From Rickettsia sp. Oklahoma-10 (lineage in GTDB: Bacteria > Pseudomonadota > Alphaproteobacteria > Rickettsiales > Rickettsiaceae), in the NCBI RefSeq assembly GCF_039954865.1, contig NZ_CP157197.1, positions 947,501-1,011,500 of the forward strand: a stretch of DNA of 64,000 nt, read 5' to 3'. The notes below the pieces were generated by a model that was given only the letters and a program-made list of their open reading frames with translations, did not search any database and was not told the DNA's origin. The translations under genes and the position numbers were made by a program. Shown here in pieces: positions 34,183-44,083 of this stretch (position 1 is its first letter; the number at the start of each line of letters is the position of its first letter).

Positions 34183-35790
34183 ATGATCATAATACCTATA
34201 CTAAGTATCTTTGGGTTTTCATCTTTTTTTGCACAATATTTTAAAACAAAATTGACTTTTGCTATTCCTGTAACAATCAGCATACTAGTACCAATTTTAT
34301 ATTGCTTTGCTATGTTAAAGCTATTGTCGACTGTAACATATATAAGTTATTTCCTCGGTATATTTTTAGCTCTTAGAAATTTGCATATTCCATCTAAAGA
34401 ATTTATTGTTCTCGCTTTACTAATTTTCATATTTTTTCTTTATACAAGAGATGCATCACTGCATTCTTATGATGATTTTTCTCATTGGGGGATATTCACC
34501 AAAGAATTGCTATATTTTGGTTTTTTTGAAAATCAAAGCTCATTAACTTCTATAATTACTACGCATGCTCATTATCCAAGAGGTGCTGCAGTTTATCATT
34601 ATTTTATGCTTTTACTTTCAGGTTATTCTGATGGTAACGTATTATTTGCACATTGCTTATTACATTTAGCATTTCTAGCTCCTTTAGCCGTAAATGAGAA
34701 ATTTTGGCAAACTGGTGTATTGTTTTCACTTTTACTGTGTAGCGTAGTGTTATATACGACAGGGATTCGCTCTATATATAACGATAGTACTATTGGTTTA
34801 ATGTTTGGAGCTATTTTTGCAATCTATATACTTGAGGAAAATAAACAAAAAGCGTTACTGATTATTTTACCTATTACGATATTGCTTGCTTTATTTCGAG
34901 AAATTGGAACATGGCTTGCTAGTTTTGCTTCAATAATTCTTATATTTCATTATACACTTTTTTATAAAAAACCTAAAAAAATAAGTGATTATATTATATA
35001 TCTAATTCTAATTACTTTACCTATTCTATTTAGTTTTATTTGGATTAGTTATTTTAAAAACACTCATGATTTTTTTGACAGAGTTGACCATAGCTTTAGC
35101 AATTTAGTATATATCGCTGAAAATTTTAATGCACAACATAAGTTATTATTACTAAATTACGGTAAATTTTTTCTATTATTCTTAGTAAAAGAGGGAAGTC
35201 TGGTTGTATATACTATTTGTATGGCAGTATGGTATGGAATTCATAAATATAAACCGGATTTGTTGAAAGAATATAGATTTTTTCTGATAAGTACATTTAT
35301 TTGCTTTATCATGTTTGCCTTATGGCGATTATATTTATATTTCTTTAACTTTAGTTATGAGGAGGCAATTAGAGGAGCATCGTTACTTAGATATCTAGGA
35401 TGTTATGTTATCGGTATTGGAATGATTGCGGCTTCATATGTTAAAATTAGTATTTTCTTAAATAAGCAAAGCAATAAAGAATTATTTATATTTCTTTTGC
35501 TCCTTGCTGTTTCTACGTTTTCCTTAGTAAAAAACATACTAAGAATCAAACACTTAAGCTTAGAACAAAAGGCTTTTATTCAGCAAATCACAGAAGTTAA
35601 AAAGCTATTAGAGCAAGGAAATAAAATTGAATTTAATTTTAGTGGTAAGAAAGATAATTTACAATGTTATATATTAAATTATACTCTAGCACCGTATTTA
35701 GATAAAAAATATTTACAAGAATGTATAACAAGCCCTAAAGAAATGATGAGAGAGATAAAAAAAGAAGCAGTATATATGCCTTTTAGATAA
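34183..35790 (+). CDS. Polytopic membrane protein, GT-C-like
   Basis: A 535-residue integral membrane protein with about 11-13 hydrophobic helices. An early extracytoplasmic loop carries LHSYDDFSHWGIFTKELLYFG (an Asp-Asp pair) and YPRGAAVYHYFMLLL, reminiscent of the 'D(D/E).sHW' loop of GT-C glycosyltransferases that use lipid-linked sugars. I could not name a specific enzyme. A plausible role is in envelope polysaccharide assembly. The ATG at 34183 directly follows an inverted-repeat element. The C-terminal tail (KKEAVYMPFR) is hydrophilic. Confidence 0.65.
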   Translation: MIIIPILSIFGFSSFFAQYFKTKLTFAIPVTISILVPILYCFAMLKLLSTVTYISYFLGIFLALRNLHIPSKEFIVLALLIFIFFLYTRDASLHSYDDFSHWGIFTKELLYFGFFENQSSLTSIITTHAHYPRGAAVYHYFMLLLSGYSDGNVLFAHCLLHLAFLAPLAVNEKFWQTGVLFSLLLCSVVLYTTGIRSIYNDSTIGLMFGAIFAIYILEENKQKALLIILPITILLALFREIGTWLASFASIILIFHYTLFYKKPKKISDYIIYLILITLPILFSFIWISYFKNTHDFFDRVDHSFSNLVYIAENFNAQHKLLLLNYGKFFLLFLVKEGSLVVYTICMAVWYGIHKYKPDLLKEYRFFLISTFICFIMFALWRLYLYFFNFSYEEAIRGASLLRYLGCYVIGIGMIAASYVKISIFLNKQSNKELFIFLLLLAVSTFSLVKNILRIKHLSLEQKAFIQQITEVKKLLEQGNKIEFNFSGKKDNLQCYILNYTLAPYLDKKYLQECITSPKEMMREIKKEAVYMPFR

Positions 35791-35920
35791 CTGTTATATC
35801 GTTCCCCGCTAAAGGGTATTTGTTGTGTCCGACCTACTTCATGGATAACATTGATTAGATTTTTTAATCCATACGATAATGTCATTCCAAATACAAAACC
35901 AATATAGATTTTAACACGAA
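35791..35920. other. Short spacer before the aldolase pseudogene
   Basis: No coding sequence or clear regulatory element was recognised. Confidence 0.3.
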
Positions 35921-36605
35921 TGGATATAAAATATAATTTAGCTGCTGCTTACCAAATAATGGCGTATTTATCGCTAGATGATCATACTTATACGCATCTA
36001 TCCGCAAGACCCAAAGAGGCTGATTTTGACTATATTTATCCTTTTGGACTAAGATTTGAATAGGTAACTACTGATAAACTTTTAAAAGTTAGTTTGGACG
36101 GAAAAATTTTAGAAGGGGAAGAATACCAATATAATAAAACTGGTTACTTTATTCATGGTAGTATTTATAAAACACGTCCTGATGTTTCTGCTATTTTTCA
36201 TTATCATACTCCTGCATGTATTGCAGTTTCTGCTTTAAAATGTGGTCTTCTACCAATCAGCCAGTGGGATTTGCATTTTTACGAGAGAATATCATATCAT
36301 GATTATAATTCTCTAGTGCTAGATGCTGAAAAACAAAGCAATAGACTTGTTAATGATATTAAGCAAAATTACTTCGTAATCATGGTGCCATTACCTGCGG
36401 CAAAACTATTCATGAAGCTATGTTTTATACTTATCATTTAGAGCAGACCTGTAAAACGCAATCCCTATTAAATTCTGTAACACAACAAGAGCTTATGATG
36501 CCTTCCGTAGAAATATGTAAACAAACAGTGCAAGATTTGCTATTGTTTGAAGAAGATTTGGGTAAACGTGACTGGGAGACTTGGCTATGGCTTGTAAAAA
36601 TGTGA
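35921..36605 (+). pseudogene. Class II aldolase/adducin-family pseudogene
   Basis: Reads [28 protein letters not shown], then an in-frame stop at about 36061 (GLRFE-stop), then [40 protein letters not shown] (the metal-ligand His motif), then a frameshift near 36370 and [25 protein letters not shown]. This is the order of the AraD/FucA/ribulose-phosphate epimerase family, all cytosolic zinc enzymes. One stop and one frameshift disable it. The nearly intact reading shows that the loss is fairly recent. Confidence 0.8.
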
Positions 36606-36981
36606 TCTTATACTGTAAATTCATCAGAGTTGTTACATGGATCACAATTTTACATTGAGCTAGGGGAAATTATGGAGTAAATTGATAAGAACAAAAAAAA
36701 CAATGCTAAAATTTCCTTTGATTATTTTTGGCCATGTAATAGATGCTGCAATTCCGGAAAGGATAAAGAACGCTCAATAAAAGTCTGTTGTTCTACAGAT
36801 AAATAAGTGATTGCCAGATTAATAAACACTATAGGAGATGATTTTATCATTAGCAACAAGTTCAGGTGTACCTTCTATGGCAAAGTCTGAAGCATTTTAT
36901 ATAATACGAATACTATCCGTCAACAACGCATATTAATAGCCTGTGTGAAATAATGAGTTGATATATGAAGTGCATCGGGTA
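36606..36981. other. Spacer with decayed coding traces
   Basis: Minus-strand pieces such as ASDFAIEGTPELVANDKI and LSVEQQTFIERSLSFPELQ, separated by stops, suggest another decayed gene. No family was recognised. Confidence 0.3.
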
Positions 36982-37707
36982 TTATTTTATCACGATTGCT
37001 GATAATATATGCTCATTATAAGGTTCTTGCAAGTGAAATGAGCGCCTTCTGCTTGGATATTTTAATGGATTTGTATAAGTATCTTCACCAATATTTTTTA
37101 TGTTTTTAACACCTGCTTCTTTAAGCTTGAACTCTACAAAAGCTGGTAAATCAAACATATAATTGTTTTCTTTTTTTGAATTTATAAAAAATTGTCTATT
37201 GTTAATATCCTTACTTAAGAAAGTATTATAATATTCATCATCAACTTCATATGAACTTTGAGCTATAGCGGGACCTATCACTGCTATTAAATTCTTTGCT
37301 CCTTTTTCTATCATTTTAGTAACTATATTACTAATAATATTATTTATACTTCCTTTCCAACCCGCATGTGTTGCTCCTATTATTTTACCGTCGCCGCTTG
37401 CAATTAGTACTGGTACACAATCTGCTGATTGTACAGCTAATACTAAATTTTTCTTAGTTGTAATGCTTCCATCTGCTTCAGGTATGGCAATTATGGGACC
37501 ATCAGCATTAACAATTTGGTTTCCATGCACTTGATTTAAAATTAAAATATCTTGTGCTTTAAAATAAGTAGTAATAGATTTTTTATTTTTAACTATTTCT
37601 GTTTCATTTATCGAGTTATTTTTTTTTATATATCTATGAGTAGAATTATTGAATGTTTTATCAAAAATTTTATAATAAACTGATCCGTTTATTATTAATC
37701 TTTCCAT
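36982..37707 (-). CDS. pgeF: Laccase-domain purine nucleoside phosphorylase / peptidoglycan editing factor
   Basis: A 241-residue YfiH/PgeF-type protein. QVHGNQIVNAD, VLAVQSADCVPVLIA, KIIGATHAGWKGSINNII and VIGPAIAQSSYEVDDEY carry the metal-binding His-Cys-His residues of the family. Members remove misincorporated amino acids from peptidoglycan precursors and/or act on purine nucleosides. Its ATG overlaps the ATG of the next, divergent gene by 2 bases (CATG palindrome at 37705-37708). AGGG is 8 bases upstream on its strand. Confidence 0.92.
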   Translation of the reverse strand: MERLIINGSVYYKIFDKTFNNSTHRYIKKNNSINETEIVKNKKSITTYFKAQDILILNQVHGNQIVNADGPIIAIPEADGSITTKKNLVLAVQSADCVPVLIASGDGKIIGATHAGWKGSINNIISNIVTKMIEKGAKNLIAVIGPAIAQSSYEVDDEYYNTFLSKDINNRQFFINSKKENNYMFDLPAFVEFKLKEAGVKNIKNIGEDTYTNPLKYPSRRRSFHLQEPYNEHILSAIVIK

Positions 37708-38539
37708 GAAAATACCCTATATTAATTATAATAGTTTTATTACTGCTTTATCGTGCCGTTTACAAAAAAACAAACAGTTAGAAAAAATAATAGCACAATT
37801 TCGCCAAGATTATGATCTAATTCCTATCATAGGCGTAGAAATAGAGTTTTATTTAAGTCACAATATTGATATAGCTAAATTTGAAATCCTTTTAAGAAAG
37901 TACTTAGCTAGATTTAAAATTCCTAAAATAAAACAAGAAAAAGGTAATAATCAATTTGAAATAGACCTACCTCCTTCTACAAACTTAATACAATATATAA
38001 AAAATATATTAGAGGTTAAAACTATCTTAAAAGAAATTGCACAGCAGTTAAACGGTGATATAGATTTTTCTCCTAAACCATTTTTGGATGATTATGGTAA
38101 TAGTATGCACTTTCATATTAATTTTAATTCTAAGTTTAATGATTATTACATAATTTTAGCAGCACAAGGGCTGTGTCACTATATGTTAGATACCCTACTC
38201 GCTTTTATGCCAAGCACTATAGATTATTCACGGATAAATAAAAAATTTATGGCTCCTACTCATATATCATACGGTGGAAATAATAGAAGCGTAGCCGTAC
38301 GAATTCCAGATTCTTTTCCTAAACGTATAGAACATCGCTTATCTTCTCCCGAAACTGATCCGTATATAGCAATTTTCACTATTTTAAAATCAATATTATT
38401 GGCTTTAAAATCTCCAAATTCACTCCAAAAAATAGAAAAAATTTATGGCAATGCTTTCGACCATCAATATAATTTAACTCCATTACCGACATCATCTTAT
38501 GAGAGCTTTATGTTATTTAAACCAGAATTTTTTAAGTAA
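37706..38539 (+). CDS. Glutamine-synthetase-like catalytic domain protein
   Basis: A 277-residue protein resembling only the catalytic half of glutamine synthetase: GVEIEFYL (metal Glu), QFEIDLPP, GNSMHFHINF (the MHxH loop), APTHISYGGNNRSVAVRIP (ATP/Arg block) and RIEHRLSSPETDPYIAI. The N-terminal beta-grasp domain and about 150 residues of a normal GlnA are absent. It could ligate an amine to a glutamate; no substrate is inferable. It is divergent from pgeF, with start codons sharing bases 37706-37707. No Shine-Dalgarno is visible upstream of this ATG. Confidence 0.8.
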   Translation: MKIPYINYNSFITALSCRLQKNKQLEKIIAQFRQDYDLIPIIGVEIEFYLSHNIDIAKFEILLRKYLARFKIPKIKQEKGNNQFEIDLPPSTNLIQYIKNILEVKTILKEIAQQLNGDIDFSPKPFLDDYGNSMHFHINFNSKFNDYYIILAAQGLCHYMLDTLLAFMPSTIDYSRINKKFMAPTHISYGGNNRSVAVRIPDSFPKRIEHRLSSPETDPYIAIFTILKSILLALKSPNSLQKIEKIYGNAFDHQYNLTPLPTSSYESFMLFKPEFFK

Positions 38540-38677
38540 TTTTACTACAAAAAAATAATTGTTTTTTACAACTAAAATTTAAATTGATTTAAAGTTTAAA
38601 ATATAAAACGACTTAAATTGTTTTAATTAATTATTTTTTGTAAAACAAAATACTTATGAAGTGCTTTAATACACATT

Positions 38678-39505
38678 TCACTCTATATTTTCATAATTTT
38701 TCATTAGATAATTAAATTCTGCACCATAGATGAATATCATATTTATAATATAGAAGAATATTAATGTAACTATTATACTACCAAGGGAACCGTACATTAA
38801 ATTTAATTGATTATAGTAGACTATATAAGTTGAAAGCAAATAGCCACTTATTATCCATAATATCACAGTTAATACAGCTCCTGGAAATACATCAACAAAA
38901 TTTAGTTTTACATTAGGTAATATATAATACAAAGACGAAGCTCCTAAGAATAATAAAATTAAAATAAAAGAATATCTTATAAAATTTAAAATGATCTTAT
39001 ATTTTTCAATAGCCTCTAATATTATTGGAATTTTCATAAAAATTATTGGAATCACTACTAAAAGAAACATAGTAAATGTAATCAAAGCACTAATTATAAG
39101 AAACTGTATAATACTAAGTAATCTTCTTCTTATATAAGGGGGCGGAGATTTTATTTGATATACACGATTTAAAATAGTTCTTAAACATTCTACAAAAGAA
39201 GAAGCAGTCCAAACACTACCTACAATTGCAAGATTCATTAAACTTTGAGGAGGCGCGCTTAGTAATTCTCGAATTCTTTTTTCTATTGATTCCGTTGCTT
39301 GTTCCGGAAGACTCTCTAGAAAAATCTGTATAAAATTTTGACCAAGTTCTGAAGCTCCTAAAAAACTTGTCAAAGCTAATAAAAATACTAGGAAAGGGAA
39401 AATAGATAAAAGTATCATAAATGACATATATCCGGAATGTTCCACACCATCATCTTCTATTGTTCTAAATAAGGCTACATAAAGACAATTAAAAATTTTT
39501 CTCAT
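38678..39505 (-). CDS. YihY/BrkB-family inner-membrane protein
   Basis: A 275-residue polytopic protein of the BrkB/YihY family (formerly called RNase BN). HSGYMSFMILLSIFPFLVFLLALTSFLG, SAPPQSLMNLAIVGSVWTASSFVECLRTILNRVY and the C-terminal YYNQLNLMYGSLGSIIVTLIFFYI match the family closely, with six helices. Function is unknown; possibly a transporter. An AT-rich spacer with no recognised gene separates it from the XRE gene. Confidence 0.93.
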   Translation of the reverse strand: MRKIFNCLYVALFRTIEDDGVEHSGYMSFMILLSIFPFLVFLLALTSFLGASELGQNFIQIFLESLPEQATESIEKRIRELLSAPPQSLMNLAIVGSVWTASSFVECLRTILNRVYQIKSPPPYIRRRLLSIIQFLIISALITFTMFLLVVIPIIFMKIPIILEAIEKYKIILNFIRYSFILILLFLGASSLYYILPNVKLNFVDVFPGAVLTVILWIISGYLLSTYIVYYNQLNLMYGSLGSIIVTLIFFYIINMIFIYGAEFNYLMKNYENIE

Positions 39506-40307
39506 TATAAGCTTAAGTTTTTTTATTATTAATTAATTATATATGTTATTTTTTTAGTAAAACTTATAATTTTTATTAAAAATAATAACATATGTGTTCT
39601 GAAAACGGATTGAAGAACTGCTGCAAATTCCGATTTCTACAACTTTTTAATCAATAGTAAAAATTACTTTTGTAATTTACTATTGGTAATAATTATGATG
39701 CTTTTTTGCTGCAAATAATAAGATTATCTTAGATAGGTTATACTATTTCTACAAAAACCTTATTAATTCCTGCTACAAAATAACTCAAAATATAAATTAA
39801 TTAGTAATCTTTACAGAACCTAATGTTATATTTAATCTTAAATAAGTGTGCTGTAAATAATTAATTTACAATTTAAATGAAATTATCCTTGATTTGAAAT
39901 ATCAACTTAGAAATGAAATTTTCCCTTGCATTAATTTTATATTTTTCTACAATACACAAAAATTTTATTTTTTATATAATTGTAATTTATGCTTCAGGTA
40001 AATAAGTTTTTAAAAGATAAAATATTTATATTGTATCTTTAAATAATATTTAAAGTTCTTATGATATTTTTTATTTGATAAGGAATAATTTTGTACGATT
40101 CTTTAATAATTATTTACCAAATGATTACAAAAAACTTAAAAAATGTTATTTTATAGTTGCTTATAATGTTAATTTATGGTACCATTTCTACTTGTAATTG
40201 TAGAACTTTAGTGGTATAAAATTATTAATAACTACGTATGTTATAATTAATATTGTTCAAAGAAAATTTTTAAATTATAGATATAATTAGTAATTAAGGA
40301 GAAGATA
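39506..40307. other. 802-bp leader of the XRE gene with repeated TTCTACAA sites
   Basis: No gene was recognised. The motif TTCTACAA occurs at 39635-39642, 39747-39754 and 39945-39952 and, inverted, at 40198-40205, where TTCTAC(8)GTAGAA forms a palindrome. A hairpin (CAATAGTAAA...TTTACTATTG, about 39652-39686) and TTGTTC-17-TATAGA (40252-40280) are also present. The spacing and repetition suggest an operator region for the XRE regulator, which is inference. Confidence 0.35.
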
Positions 40308-40700
40308 ATGGGTAGAAAAAACGATATTATACAAAAAATCGATAGTTTTATCGGCAAGAAAATTTATTCTTTAAGACTCGCTAAGGGGTTATCTCGTCAA
40401 CAGCTTGCTGAAGTCATTGATGTAACTCATCAACAATTACAAAAATACGAAAAAGCAATTAATAGAATTTCTGTAGGAAGGCTAGTACTAATCGCAGAAG
40501 CTTTAGATAGAAATATTGATTATTTTTTTGAAGGTTTAGAAGAAGCTAATAAACCTCAACCTGTACATACTCAACATCAACGCATGTGCATTGAAGTTTC
40601 AAGAAATTTTATGAAAATTAATAGTACAGAAGAACAACAAGCTGTTAATAATTTAGTAAAATGTTTAGCTGGAAAAGAAAAGATAAAAACTAATACATAA
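40308..40700 (+). CDS. XRE-family helix-turn-helix transcription regulator
   Basis: A 130-residue protein. Residues about 18-75 form an HTH_3 domain: GKKIYSLRLAKGLSRQQLAEVIDVTHQQLQKYEKAINRISVGRLVLIAEAL, with the recognition helix in VTHQQLQKYE. The C-terminal half is short and unclassified. It is a cytosolic DNA-binding regulator, probably self-regulating through the repeated sites in its long leader. AAGGAG lies 7-8 bases before the ATG. It is followed by a hairpin terminator. Confidence 0.88.
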   Translation: MGRKNDIIQKIDSFIGKKIYSLRLAKGLSRQQLAEVIDVTHQQLQKYEKAINRISVGRLVLIAEALDRNIDYFFEGLEEANKPQPVHTQHQRMCIEVSRNFMKINSTEEQQAVNNLVKCLAGKEKIKTNT

Positions 40701-40806
40701 ACACATATTTTGTGAACATCATTAAGCTTTATTTAATATAGTATCCTAAACAGTTTTTTTTGTCATTGTGAAAAAAGTTATAAGGTAATTGCTTCAGTAA
40801 AGAAGA

Positions 40807-40832
40807 AAAAACGCTAAAGAATTAGCATTTTT
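40807..40832. terminator. Hairpin between XRE gene and sca4
   Basis: AAAAACGCTAA / TTAGCATTTTT (one mismatch, loop AAGAA) followed by T's. It is similar to the hairpin at 945-968 and could serve the two convergent genes. Confidence 0.5.
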
Positions 40833-40837
40833 GTATT

Positions 40838-40924
40838 ATTTTTCTAGGTTGTCATGCAAGTACTACAACTGCTCGCAATGACAATTTAGTATCCATGTAA
40901 CAAGTTTTTAGCTAGAATGACATT
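40838..40924. repeat. Palindromic repeat fragment at the sca4 3' side
   Basis: 'ggttgtcatgcaagtactacaactgctcgcaatgac' and 'atccatgtaacaagtttttagctagaatgac' are decayed repeat arms. Confidence 0.4.
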
Positions 40925-43774
40925 TTATGGTACTCTTCCTATATTCTTGCGTGGTTTTAGTGTAGTATCATAACCTACTTTAGATTTATCTTGAATTGCA
41001 ACTTTTGCTTCAAGCTTTGTACGGTTTTTTGTTAACATTTTTATATTATTAATGCTACCTTTTTTCTTATTTTCTGACTCATTTTGAATTAAGGTACTAA
41101 TTAATTTTATTTTTTCTTTATCATCTAATTTTAGATTTTCAATAAATGATTTTTTCTCTTCTAACTCTTTAGTGCTATTATAACTTCCTTGTTGTTGTTC
41201 ATATTGTAGTTTATATTTCTCATCTATAGCTTTATAATCATTAACTATTTTACTAATGTTTTGCTCTGATTCCGCTCTTGTTTCTTTAATAGTATTAAGA
41301 TTAGCATTTGGAGAAAGCATAACGCGCAAATTATTGACTTTCTCAACTGCAAGCTTAGAGATATCACTTAATATACTAGAAGTTTTTGTCACAACTTTTT
41401 CTTCTGAGACTTTAAGTTTTTCCGGATGGAATGTTAAAATATCAGCTACATCTTGGACTTTATTAAAATCATCACGAGGCTTAGTTTGTTCTACACTTTG
41501 AGATAAATCTTTATTTAAATTTTGAGTTTCTCTATCTAAAACTGCTCCACTCACTGCATCTTTAAGTATTTGTTTATCTTCAGCAGTACTCTTATCAATT
41601 CCGTTAGAAACAGCTTTAATCATTTCAGAAGTTATTTCAGGATCTGCTTTGCTTTCATAAACACCTTCTACTAACCCTTTAGTCATTAAATCTCTAACAG
41701 GTAAATCAGTCTTACCTTCTGCAATACCTTTTTCTGCCAATTCCATAATAGTTACTTTATCTGCTAAGCATGTATTACTATGGCTAATTATAGCCTTACC
41801 TACCCCTTTAACAATATCTGCTTTATCTTTAGTATCAAGTGCGCTTTCTGCAACTGTTTTAGTAATTCCCTCAATTATTTCACCTTTTAACTCTGCTTGA
41901 ACTGGAGCATCTAAAACCTTTGTAGTCACATCTTGTATTTCTTTCATTTTAGCAATAGTATTAAATACAGGATTAGCTAAAATGCTTAGCACTTCTGATA
42001 TTTTACTTTCTTTCTCTTGTTCCACTGTAATCTTATCTAAATTCTGCCTCATCAATTGTTGTTGTTCTTCACTAAGAACTCCGGCCTTTACCCCTTTTTT
42101 TAATATAGAACCTAATAATTTTTGTTTTTCTGCGTTACTTAGTTGAGAAGTATTAACTTTATCACCTACTGCTATAAGCAGTATCCCTTTATCTTCAGTA
42201 GAAAGGTTACTTTTTATTACAGCATCTATAGTAATACCGTCAGAATCTATTGCCTTTTCTACTATTTGTTGCTTATATTTGGGCTCAAGATTCTCTGAAT
42301 TTAAAGCAATAGCTAGTTTGGCTTCAAGCATTTTTGATTTTTCGCGATCTGATAAAGCACTATCACTTTTTATGTTTTCTAATATACTACCTACACCCGA
42401 TACTTTTGCGTCCGGTGCAAGATCTTTATTATTGATTATATTTCCAGCTAAAACAATTATATTAGCCTGCTTTTCAATTATATCACTTTTTTCATTATTA
42501 AGAATTGCCTTGGCTGCTTCTTTAATGAATTCAATTTGTTTATTACAGTCCGTTTCTTTTGTTAAACCTGCATTGACATAATTTAATAAATCTTGCATGC
42601 TGCCTGACAAAGCTGTAACTGCATTAAGTATCAGATTTGGAATTTCTGAAGACTCAGCTTGTTGCATTTGTAGTATTTGTGTAGCAGTATGAATAGATGA
42701 CTTTAATCCTTGATTTGGAGTTATTATTGGTTGTGGAGTTTTCTGAGATCGATCTTGTGCCTTTGTTAAATCTTCAGCTATAGTTTGTGATAAATCAATC
42801 GATTGACCTTTGTTTAGCTCTACCTCTTTCATCATTTCTTGATATTTACTGCGTGTTACTGCAAGTGTATAAATTTCTCCCCCATGCTCAATATAAGCTA
42901 CCGCATCTGGTCCGTCTCCAGCAAATTTTAAAGGCTGCGGCGAGCTTATTTCTTTAAGTAGAGGTTTACCGTTTGGTCCTTCTTCGTAGTGAGCAGTGAA
43001 ATATACTGCTTTATTTTTAGAGGGTTTTGTACCATCAGCTTTTAATGCTACCATTGATAGATGCATCGACCCATCGGCTTTATCAAGTTTTATAGGAAAA
43101 TCTATTTCTCTATATGTACTGACCTGAATCTGAGTACCGTCTTGTTTAGATACAGTAAAAGGTTTAGTTTTATAGGTCATTTCATTTAAGGTACAAAGTT
43201 CATCACCTGCATCATTTTTAACTACTATTGATCTAAGATCACTGGCACTTACTTGATATTCCCACTGTATTGGTTTGAATCCACCTTTATAATGTTCAGC
43301 ACTATATGTTGCAAGAACATTTCTATAACCTGTTATTTCTGCTGCTTCTAACTTCTTTTTAGTCTCTAAATCTTCAAAAGCTTGATCAAGCAATACTCGA
43401 TTATCCGGATTACTTAAAAAAACACGGAATTTTTTATCTTCTTCCTCCTTTATTTGTTCAGCTAATTCTGGATTTGTATTGGTAAAATATTCTCTTAATA
43501 TATCTCTTTGTTTTTCTAGGATTTCTTTTCTGATTGCTTCAGTTATTGGGTCTAATGTTTGACCATCAGCTAGTATCCTTTCCGATAAAGCACTAATTGA
43601 AGAGGTAGATTGAGTAGAAGATGCAGGAGTAACAATAAAACCATCATCAGCGGCCTCCAGTGTAGTTTGAGAAAAAAGGTCTTGCTTTACTTGTTGTTGT
43701 TTTTCTGCTTCTATAAATTCTCTATTTGCTAAAGGATCAAATTCACTTGTATCTGGGTTACCGTCATTACTCAT
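40925..43774 (-). CDS. sca4: Surface antigen Sca4 (gene D / PS120 type)
   Basis: A 949-residue protein with the Sca4 opening MSNDGNPDTSEFDPLANREF, EADDGFIVT-like AADDGFIVTPASSTQSTSS, and GFKPIQWEYQVSASDLRSIVVKND and SMHLSMVALKADGTKPSKNKA of the family's N-terminal domain. The rest is a long series of helices (for example KGVKAGVLSEEQQQLMRQNLDKI, ILTFHPEKLKVSEEK). In R. parkeri and relatives Sca4 is secreted and binds vinculin to loosen cell-cell contacts; the helical body holds the vinculin-binding sites. No autotransporter barrel or Sec signal is present. A palindromic repeat lies upstream. Confidence 0.95.
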   Translation of the reverse strand: MSNDGNPDTSEFDPLANREFIEAEKQQQVKQDLFSQTTLEAADDGFIVTPASSTQSTSSISALSERILADGQTLDPITEAIRKEILEKQRDILREYFTNTNPELAEQIKEEEDKKFRVFLSNPDNRVLLDQAFEDLETKKKLEAAEITGYRNVLATYSAEHYKGGFKPIQWEYQVSASDLRSIVVKNDAGDELCTLNEMTYKTKPFTVSKQDGTQIQVSTYREIDFPIKLDKADGSMHLSMVALKADGTKPSKNKAVYFTAHYEEGPNGKPLLKEISSPQPLKFAGDGPDAVAYIEHGGEIYTLAVTRSKYQEMMKEVELNKGQSIDLSQTIAEDLTKAQDRSQKTPQPIITPNQGLKSSIHTATQILQMQQAESSEIPNLILNAVTALSGSMQDLLNYVNAGLTKETDCNKQIEFIKEAAKAILNNEKSDIIEKQANIIVLAGNIINNKDLAPDAKVSGVGSILENIKSDSALSDREKSKMLEAKLAIALNSENLEPKYKQQIVEKAIDSDGITIDAVIKSNLSTEDKGILLIAVGDKVNTSQLSNAEKQKLLGSILKKGVKAGVLSEEQQQLMRQNLDKITVEQEKESKISEVLSILANPVFNTIAKMKEIQDVTTKVLDAPVQAELKGEIIEGITKTVAESALDTKDKADIVKGVGKAIISHSNTCLADKVTIMELAEKGIAEGKTDLPVRDLMTKGLVEGVYESKADPEITSEMIKAVSNGIDKSTAEDKQILKDAVSGAVLDRETQNLNKDLSQSVEQTKPRDDFNKVQDVADILTFHPEKLKVSEEKVVTKTSSILSDISKLAVEKVNNLRVMLSPNANLNTIKETRAESEQNISKIVNDYKAIDEKYKLQYEQQQGSYNSTKELEEKKSFIENLKLDDKEKIKLISTLIQNESENKKKGSINNIKMLTKNRTKLEAKVAIQDKSKVGYDTTLKPRKNIGRVP

Positions 43775-43829
43775 AAAACCTCTAATTTAATCAAAAATTA
43801 ATTATCACAAATTGCAAATAATGCAGATT

Positions 43830-43980
43830 CTACATTGATACCGCTACCATTCCAACAACGGTATGAATCCAGTTTTGCTTTCTTAGCATACTGTGGCCTC
43901 ATGGTATCTAGTGTTTTTGATTTTTTTTGGGATCCTGCGATCAAATCGCGAGATGACACCGCCAAAAATTTATTCCTCAC
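43830..43980. repeat. Palindromic repeat upstream of sca4
   Basis: 'gtggcctcatggtatctagtg' and 'gggatcctgcgatcaaatcgcgagatgacac' match the birA insert family (peptide form SSRDLIAGS). Any frame across it is a repeat shadow, not a gene. Confidence 0.6.
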
Positions 43981-44083
43981 TTTTACGGGAATAATATAAA
44001 AACCCCATCTTTGTTGCAGTTTGTCTTATACTGTCAAAGATATATATACGGATTTTAGGAATATCAAGAAAAAACTGATATTC

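Noticed and set aside
39506-40307. Replication origin or large riboswitch in the XRE leader
   Set aside because: No DnaA-box cluster (TTATCCACA) or conserved riboswitch core was visible; AT-richness alone is normal here.
43798-43980. 60-codon frame upstream of sca4
   Set aside because: Its sequence is the translation of a palindromic repeat (SSRDLIAGS), seen in other copies.
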